Of a stretch of DNA of 13,908 nt, positions 8,110-13,908 are shown in pieces (position 1 is the stretch's first letter; each line of letters starts with the position of its first letter). Source of the stretch: Isohypsibius dastychi (Eukaryota > Tardigrada > Eutardigrada > Parachela > Isohypsibiidae); NCBI GenBank assembly GCA_034696485.1, contig JAQIWT010000916.1, positions 1-13,908 of the forward strand, read 5' to 3'. The position numbers and the translations under genes were made by a program. The notes under the pieces are model-generated. The model was not told the DNA's origin, did not search any database, and was given only the letters and a program-made list of their open reading frames with translations.

Positions 8110-9642
8110 ATGTCGAACAGTGGCCCATCATATGGTCTCAGCGCCTCCGTCAGCCGAAAGGTCAGTTTTATCAAACCTCCATCGCTTTCGGTGTTAATGT
8201 TCGCACTGAACTGTTGTTTCAGCATTTTTTGAACAATTCGTTTTTCATTGCGCTTAAATTTGAAAAGAGACACTCGATTCTGGCTTTTTTATTTGAAAAC
8301 AATAGGATTTGTTTAGCAGCAGTTGTGAATTGGCGAGTGGTGGTATTGAATCTTCTGACGAATTTTCCGGTTCTGGTAAGCGTTTAGTCAGGGTGGCGTT
8401 ATTTTTAGTTGTAGTTGGATTGTTGAACCAGACGTCTGCACGTCACTTTTTCTCGCTCATGTCAAAAACTGCAAAGTGTAGGTGTCTCATTAATATTCCA
8501 CCAAGGTGCGTTTAGTTAAACACACAACATACATCTCAATTCTCCAACTTCCCGTTTTGCTGTTTGCTCATTAAATTACTAAAAACTGAAATCTACTGTA
8601 ACGAGTGTTGAATTCAGAGGCTGACCAAAAAAGGGTATTTGTTCTAAAAGTTGGCGATTCGGATTATAATCGCGATGATCGTGGTGATAAACGCGATGAA
8701 ATGAAATTGATCCCACTTGACTTGACTGACTTATTTCTCCGACCCCCGCTATGCGTAGACCTACTCATATTAAGTTAACTGACACTCTTTTCCCATTGGT
8801 TACAGCTGCAAGGCAAACGAGATGAAGGACAAGAACAGCAGGCACTTCAATGGATTCAAAGCATCCTCGGAGAACGCCTTAGTGGATCTTATGAAGACCT
8901 CTTGAGGGATGGTCAAGTCCTGTGCCGGTAAGATGATACAAAATATTCCCAATAATTTCGAAGTTCATTTTTTCCTGGTATGATGTTTCGTTCTAAACGC
9001 GAACTCACGCAATGGATAGATCGTGTATCCTCGAGTTGTTTACGAAATTCAACTCAACCAGAACCAATAGAGCGATGCTATATTTAACATTTCTCCGTCA
9101 GACATATTCGGAATGCGAAATGTTGATTTGTTTGCAGATTCGCAAACAAGATCCAACCCGGCATCTGCCCTCGTATCAACAGCGGACCAGGGCAGTTCAA
9201 GCTGATGGAGAACATTGCTGCGTTCCAAGATGCTTGCAAGAAGCTCGGTGTTCGTGAGACTGACGTTTTCCAGACTGTCGACTTGTGGGAACGACGTAAC
9301 ATCTCTCAAGTCACCAACTGCTTGAGCGCTTTGGGAAGTGTGGTAAGTCAATCCCCCCCCCCCCTAGAACATACAGTACCAAGTCGTCCAAAATTACCTC
9401 CATATTGTAGCTTCAACGAACGCACTCACATTTGCCACAATTTGGACCACGTGTTTCGGAGGGCAATCAACGTGAATTCACTGAAGAACAACTCCGCGCT
9501 GGACAGGATATCATCAGTCTCCAAATGGGAACCAACAAAGGTAACCCCCAAACGGTTTAAACAATATGAATGGAAAGAGAGTTTTGTGATCCTAGGTGCC
9601 AACCAAAGCGGTCAGAACTTTGGAAACACCCGTCACATGTAA
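8110..9642 (+). CDS. Transgelin/Mp20-like calponin-homology protein, downstream copy
   Basis: Second tandem paralogue, also 184 aa. Exons: 8110-8160, 8806-8927, 9138-9342, 9411-9540 and 9596-9642, with the same four intron positions and phases as the first copy. The N-terminus SNSGPSYGLSASVSRK matches the family opening closely. The CH domain (about residues 25-135) includes LQWIQSILGERL, GQFKLMENIAAFQDACKKLG and TDVFQTVDLWERRNISQV. One calponin-like repeat, ISLQMGTNKGANQSGQNFG, precedes the C-terminal TRHM. Exon 3 differs from the first copy at 18 of 69 residues by eye; exon 5 differs at one of 14. It follows the canonical family sequence more closely than the upstream copy does. The start is fixed by the conserved N-terminal motif. 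Confidence 0.95.
8161..8805 (+). other. Intron 1 of the downstream transgelin-like gene
   Basis: 645 nt, GTCAGT...GGTTACAG. Its donor hexamer is the same as that of the first copy. No open frame with family similarity is present, so no exon seems to be missing between the N-terminal exon and the CH-domain exon. Confidence 0.5.
9353..9364 (+). repeat. 12-bp poly-C tract in intron 3
   Basis: An uninterrupted run of 12 C in the 68-nt intron 3 of the downstream transgelin-like gene, ten bases after its donor site. Homopolymer length may be uncertain. Confidence 0.6.
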
Positions 9643-10052
9643 TCGATTGGAAAAGGTTATCAGTGTTATTTTGAAACCAGGACGAAATCGAGTTTCTGGT
9701 AGAAGATGCGTTGAGGGTTCTACGTTGGCTGATCCGAGTTGTTCTTCTGGTTTGTGTTTCTTCTGTCGGTCCCCTCTCATTCTTGATGGTTTTTTTAGTC
9801 AGTTGGTATTTTCTAAAAGTAACTGCCCTGCGTTCTAATTTCCCATTCATTAAATTCTACTCACTCAGTGAACCGTAACACAACGTTGCACCGTTTATAC
9901 TGCAGTTCCCCCATCGCCAACATATCTCCAGTTCAGTAACCAAGTAACCACTGTATAAACAATTCCTCATAATTCTCAATGTTGGCATTCCTCAAACAAT
10001 CACACAAACAGGCTTCATTTTCAATGCGCGTTAGTATAGCACCTCTGGGTCA
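9643..10052 (+). other. 3' UTR of the downstream transgelin-like gene and spacer to the membrane-protein gene
   Basis: No confident coding sequence. An ATTAAA variant poly(A) signal at 9849-9854 lies about 207 bp after the stop codon. The remaining 198 bp should hold the promoter of the next gene; no TATA box stands out. Confidence 0.4.
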
Positions 10053-10947
10053 ATGTGCATCAACAAGCAATGGATATTCGGAATCGGAGGATACACAGTC
10101 GTAAGCTAGTCCATGACTTCTCCGAATGCACTGTGATTGCATGTGACTTAGGTTCTAGCTGGCCTGGGGATCGGTCGGAGTGTCATCCGTATACTGGACA
10201 GAACTCACGATGGCCAGATACCCATGGGCATTGTTGGGATCATATTCGCATGCTTACTATTCGGTGGAGCAGGCGGTTTGATTGCTGGTGTCATCAAGGT
10301 GTGGTTTCACTAACACCCTCAGGATTGCCAATCAGTATCAAAACTATATCTTCTATATAGAAAGACAAGAATATGCTGATGGTTTGGCTCAGCATATTTC
10401 TAGTCTACCTCATCGTGCAAACTTCAAATGCGGCCTTTGATCTGTTGAAAGCTTTGGTTCTTAGCGGACAGATTGACCATAAGTCATTTCTCAGCGCGGA
10501 TATCCTAAATGGGACCATCGTCAGACAGACTTCTATCTTCTCAACTATGTCCGGGAGTGATAAGAGAACACTTGTAAGTAATCCAGAAATTGCAGAACTG
10601 AGGAGCTCATTGCTATATTGCATGTTTGTGCGAAAAGAAAAGAATGATGGATCTTTCTGAGGAGAACTATATTGCTGGTGGAATCGCTGGAGTTCTTGTC
10701 TTTTTCAACGTAGGATTTAAAATTTCGGTTGAAATGACACCAGTGTTCATCCATGGCGTTGCAGATATTTTGCAGCATTTCGGTTTACAAATACCGAAAG
10801 AGAATGATCAAGTTAGCATCTCAGCCCGGCTCCGAAGCGGGTGAAGACGCGGAAAATGCCGAAGGGGAGGATGAGAGTGAGAACGCAGAATCGGAGAACC
10901 AGGAGTCCACCGAAGATGCGGCCGACGATGGGGATGATACAGAATGA
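10053..10947 (+). CDS. Unrecognised four-span membrane protein with acidic C-terminal tail
   Basis: Five phase-0 exons give about 212 aa: 10053-10100, 10152-10298, 10361-10573, 10662-10709 and 10765-10947. Introns are only 51, 62, 88 and 55 nt. The start is the first ATG after an in-frame TAG at 10032-10034. Hydrophobic segments lie at about residues 7-24, 41-64 (IVGIIFACLLFGGAGGLIAG), 70-87 (LMVWLSIFLVYLIVQT) and 140-160 (GGIAGVLVFFNIFCSISVY). A KYRKRMIK stop-transfer cluster follows, then a tail of about 40 residues made mostly of Glu, Asp, Asn, Ala and Ser. An NGT sequon at residue 115 lies in the loop between segments 3 and 4, which would put that loop outside or in the lumen. The topology recalls LAPTM-like or arthropod tetraspan families, but I see no diagnostic motif. 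The exon 4 acceptor may instead be at 10637, adding eight residues. Confidence 0.6.
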
Positions 10948-11975
10948 GAAGGACGGAATCATGGAATGCATATTTCCAACATGACGCACTGCGAAGTGAC
11001 CTTTACTCGAATAGAAGCTTCGTTTAAGTACCTTCCACCAGTACAGAGAACATGGGGGTCTTCGTCGCGAAACACTCAAAGCTGAGCGTGTGGCACGCCG
11101 GCTAGGTGAATCGTTTGGTAACAACTTCCATGGACACTTCGGTGCGGATACTCCAAGATCAAGAAGTGATCACTCCATCAGCGCTTCACCGGGAAGACCA
11201 AACACTGAACTGGTTCCCTCGGAAAACACTTGCACTTGTCCATCGGTCTCATATAAGCTATTGGGGAGATTAAAGTTCTGGACATCCATAGCAATGGAGA
11301 CTGTGTCGCGACCCGATTGTTGGCAAACCTATGAATGGGATTCAAACATTTGACCATTATCGCCTGGTGAGCTGATCCAGGTGATCCATGGATATTGTTT
11401 GGAGTTTCGACAGGAAATGTGCAGCAACCTCGTTTGTTGTGCGTCAATAAGGAACCACGCTCTCTAAACGGGAAGTGTACAGGAGCGACCATGGTACAGC
11501 AACGGTACCCTTAAGCTCACATTGATAATGACCAGTCTTGATTGATCACTTGTTGTCCTTCTTTCCTTGATCACTTGTAATTGCTCATGTTCTCACTTGT
11601 AAGCTATGTTCTCAGCATGACTTACTGCAGTTCGTAGTTTTGAAATCCGGGAAGAGCTCATATTTCTCAGTAAATTGCAATACGCACAATGTAAATTTAC
11701 GGACTGATTAATCTAACTCAACAGCAGGAGGAAAAGTTTGCTACAAGAGCGTCTCATAAAAGCTGCAGAGATAACCCTATCTGTTTCCACCATCGAAATC
11801 TGTTCTGATACACCAACAGTCCCAACAACACGTAATTCATCTTTTCATAAAACAGCATACTCTTCTACATCCTTGAATAAGAAAGGGACACATCGATTTT
11901 AGATGTTGAATCGGGTTACAAACCACTACTCGACAGCATGCTACAAACATATAAATAACGTAAAACAAACTTCAA
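10948..11975. other. Spacer between the membrane-protein gene and the minus-strand CCCH gene
   Basis: The first part (to about 11500) is more GC-rich than the other spacers and holds an open frame at 11015-11353. The rest is AT-rich and lies between the convergent 3' ends of the two genes. I saw no canonical AATAAA on either strand that clearly serves either gene; an AATAAG occurs at about 11448. Confidence 0.4.
11029..11353 (+). CDS. Possible alternative last exon of the four-span membrane-protein gene
   Basis: The frame is open from 11015 to the TGA at 11351-11353. Its first half is basic and protein-like (HQYREHGGLRRETLKAERVA, then RRLGESFGNNFHGHFG). An AG at 11027-11028 would accept splicing from a GTTAGC donor at 10812 inside the last exon, in matching phase 2. 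The acidic tail would then be replaced by a longer basic one directly after YRKRMI. It could equally be untranslated sequence that happens to stay open, or a different gene. I do not recognise it. Confidence 0.25.
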
Positions 11976-13908
11976 TCACTGTGAACTTTCAACTTCTTCC
12001 TCATGATCCATCGTTTCACTCTCATCTTCATAATCCGGGATATTCACTTCATCATCATCGTTTTTCGGTGGAGCAAGATCTTCCGGATGAATAAAACCGC
12101 ATCTCTGAGCTCCCAATCTGCACTGCGCTCCAAATGAACACAACTGCAAAAAACCCAGAACGATGTCACCAACAACTGATTCAACACTATCAACAGCGAT
12201 CAAACACCTGAACATCTTCTACAAAGAACCCAACTTACCACTTTTTGCTTATGAAGATAGGGGCATTTGGGTTTGGTGCAATAAGGATGATATCGACACA
12301 ATTCCGGTTTAGTTGCAATGTCCGACTTCTCAGCACCGGGATGATGACCTGCCGTTGGATTAGAAGGGGCTAAGAGAATCAACGGGTCAGAACATGCGCT
12401 GTTAACACCACATCATAACTCACCGGAAGTTGGGTTGAGTGCAGCAGCAGGCTGACCATTATGGTCGTAGACGCATGTTGCTCCATAACGACAGAATTTC
12501 CCATTTCGGCATGGAGGATGAAGGAAGGGGCAGATTCCGGCTTTCTTCACACAACGTGGCAGATACCTGCGCAATCATAAACATTTCACAATTATCATGT
12601 GGAAATAATCAGGAAAACGACACTAAAACCGCTCACAAAGAAAATATTTCCTAAAAATTGATCTATATTATCCGACAGCGTTTTGAATGTCACAAGAAAC
12701 AAACCTTTCCGGCTCCCTTTCTAACCGAAAAAAGCTGATACGAAATTTCAAGAACTGTGCGAGCGAATTTTTATCAAAGGATCACACATCAGAACAAAAC
12801 TACTCTTTACATGACCGGAAGTTCGTTTTCTTCCGGTACCAGCTATCTGCGGTTAACTGTATCTTTACCTGCATAAAGTGGTTGAGGGGTCTTGCGGCGC
12901 CTGAGGACCTGGTGGCTGGCCTGGTCGCATCCGTTTCGTCGGTGGTTCGTAGTACTCAGCCTCTTCCGGTGGATGCTCCTCAACAAAATTCTCAACTTGT
13001 GTCATCACAGCTAAAACAAAAAACGAAGTAAGTAAGTATCGATTCCACGTGAGAGAAAAACAGAACTACAAAGCCTTTCTTCTGAATACATATTTCCCAC
13101 CACAAAACAAACATTCCCCCAGATTTTTCTATGATCAAAATAAAGTACAATTCGAGAAAAAATTCAATTCGATCTTCCAGAAAAGCTCAACAATTTTAAA
13201 ATCAAAAGCCGTTTTTCGTTGATTTATTAATTCGAAGTCGAGAGCAGATTTCTTTTTTTTTGATTTTCTTTCGGCTAGCCTTGATCAGATAACATACTTT
13301 CTACACACTAAGGTTCGAGCTCTTCTCCATGCAGTCAAATTTTTACCCCGATTCCAGTTCTATCAAGTTCCAATTTCTAACACATGATCTATTTTCCATC
13401 TCATATCATCTCATTTTAAATCAATCTAAATCTGTGAACAATCAACTTCAAAGATTTGATTTAAATTCAAACGTTAATCAATATTTCAACTTCTGTTTCA
13501 ACTTCTAATTTCATTTGATTATTTTTCCAATTTTACTTAGGGCTCAAACATCTGCAAAAACATACTTTGACGGACAAGACGTGGTCCGTTCACATACTGT
13601 CCACCCATCATCGGAGGTCGCATCATGTTATTTCTTGGAGCAAACTGGTGATGTGGATGAGGATAACGGGGATGATGGGGATGAGGCGGGGGGAAGCGTT
13701 GATGTTGCTGTTGAAACGGCGGAGGCGGCAACCGGTGATGTTGTTGTTGTTGTAGTGGCATCATCTGATTCGGATGAACATGTCCCGAGTGCATTCTTCG
13801 ATGATTAACCATAGAGACAGATGGGATACTATATCCCAACTTGCCATCAACCATGATTCGATTCAGATGGTCCGTATCCGGCGCAGGCATCACTACCAAT
13901 AAACCCGG
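11976..13908 (-). CDS. CCCH zinc-finger protein, ZC3H14/Nab2-like, partial at the window edge
   Basis: Likely nuclear poly(A) RNA-binding protein. Minus-strand exons: 13908-13566 (open to the edge, so the 5' end is missing), 13010-12869, 12566-12424, 12369-12239 and 12143-11976, about 308 aa visible, all phases matching. Residues 43-85 of the visible part are Gln/Pro/His-rich. A basic TKRMRPG stretch could serve in nuclear import. Four fingers follow: CRYLPRCVKKAGICPFLH and, two residues later, CRNGKFCRYGATCVYDH; then a linker of about 36 residues; then CRYHPYCTKPKCPYLH and CSFGAQCRLGAQRCGFIH. The C-x5-C-x4-6-C-x3-H spacing is the ZC3H14/Nab2/SUT-2 type, unlike the C-x8-C of tristetraprolin. 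Vertebrate ZC3H14 has five fingers as 3+2, so 2+2 is one short. The C-terminus is a long acidic tail. A first ATG within the visible exon is at 13890-13888. Confidence 0.7.
12567..12868 (-). other. Intron of the CCCH gene splitting finger 1
   Basis: 302 nt on the minus strand, donor TGCAG|GTAAAG and acceptor TTGCGCAG. It interrupts the codon of the Arg just after the first finger cysteine. Joining gives CRYLPRC, which restores the finger and supports the splice choice. Confidence 0.65.
13011..13565 (-). other. Long intron of the CCCH gene
   Basis: 555 nt of AT-rich sequence on the minus strand (CAAA|GTATGT ... TTTTAG). It joins the Gln/Pro/His-rich exon to the finger-bearing part in phase 1. 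No exon or repeat is visible within it. Confidence 0.6.

Noticed and set aside
11178-11492. 104-codon minus-strand frame downstream of the membrane-protein gene
   Set aside because: No domain, no plausible splice partner, and it overlaps the better plus-strand frame.
12687-13031. 114-codon plus-strand frame over the CCCH gene
   Set aside because: Opposite strand of the exon at 12869-13010, whose splicing restores a perfect CCCH finger.
13515-13808. 97-codon plus-strand frame rich in Val, Asp and Glu
   Set aside because: Reverse complement of the Gln/Pro/His-rich coding repeat; its composition is explained by the minus-strand gene.
1-13908. CRISPR arrays, tRNA/rRNA genes, bacterial operons or prophage
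   Set aside because: No regularly spaced repeats with unique spacers and no tRNA-like cloverleaf were recognised, and the spliced genes show a eukaryotic genome.

Overview
The window is animal genomic DNA with spliced genes. Introns are GT-AG, many only 51-95 nt, in AT-rich non-coding DNA with more GC-balanced exons. An E78-type (NR1E) nuclear receptor next to two Mp20/transgelin-type muscle genes points to a protostome, most likely an ecdysozoan such as a tardigrade, arthropod or nematode. I cannot name the species. No bacterial operon, CRISPR array, rRNA or tRNA is visible. All exon models come from open frame, splice-site consensus and phase matching by eye.

Layout, left to right. (1) Plus strand, 414-4479: a seven-exon gene for an E78-like nuclear receptor of about 495 aa, with a complete two-finger DNA-binding domain and a ligand-binding domain. 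Its sixth intron carries a 906-bp element with 140-bp terminal inverted repeats and a 9-bp flanking duplication, which looks like a non-autonomous Mutator-like DNA transposon. (2) Plus strand, about 4913-5951: phase-compatible open exons of an unrecognised, low-confidence small gene. (3) Plus strand, 6053-7643 and 8110-9642: a tandem pair of five-exon calponin-homology genes. Both encode 184 aa and share intron positions and phases. The first has a clear TATA box. (4) Plus strand, 10053-10947: a compact five-exon gene for a small protein with four predicted membrane segments and a very acidic C-terminal tail. A second possible basic C-terminus lies downstream (11029-11353). (5) Minus strand, 13908-11976, cut by the window edge: a gene with four CCCH fingers of the C-x5-C type, resembling the ZC3H14/Nab2 nuclear poly(A)-binding proteins, behind a Gln/Pro/His-rich region.

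The genes do not form an obvious functional system: a transcription factor, two muscle actin-associated proteins, a membrane protein and an RNA-binding protein sit side by side. The points most worth a second look are the intronic inverted-repeat element, the unassigned four-span membrane protein with its possible alternative tails, and the unassigned exons between the receptor and the muscle genes.
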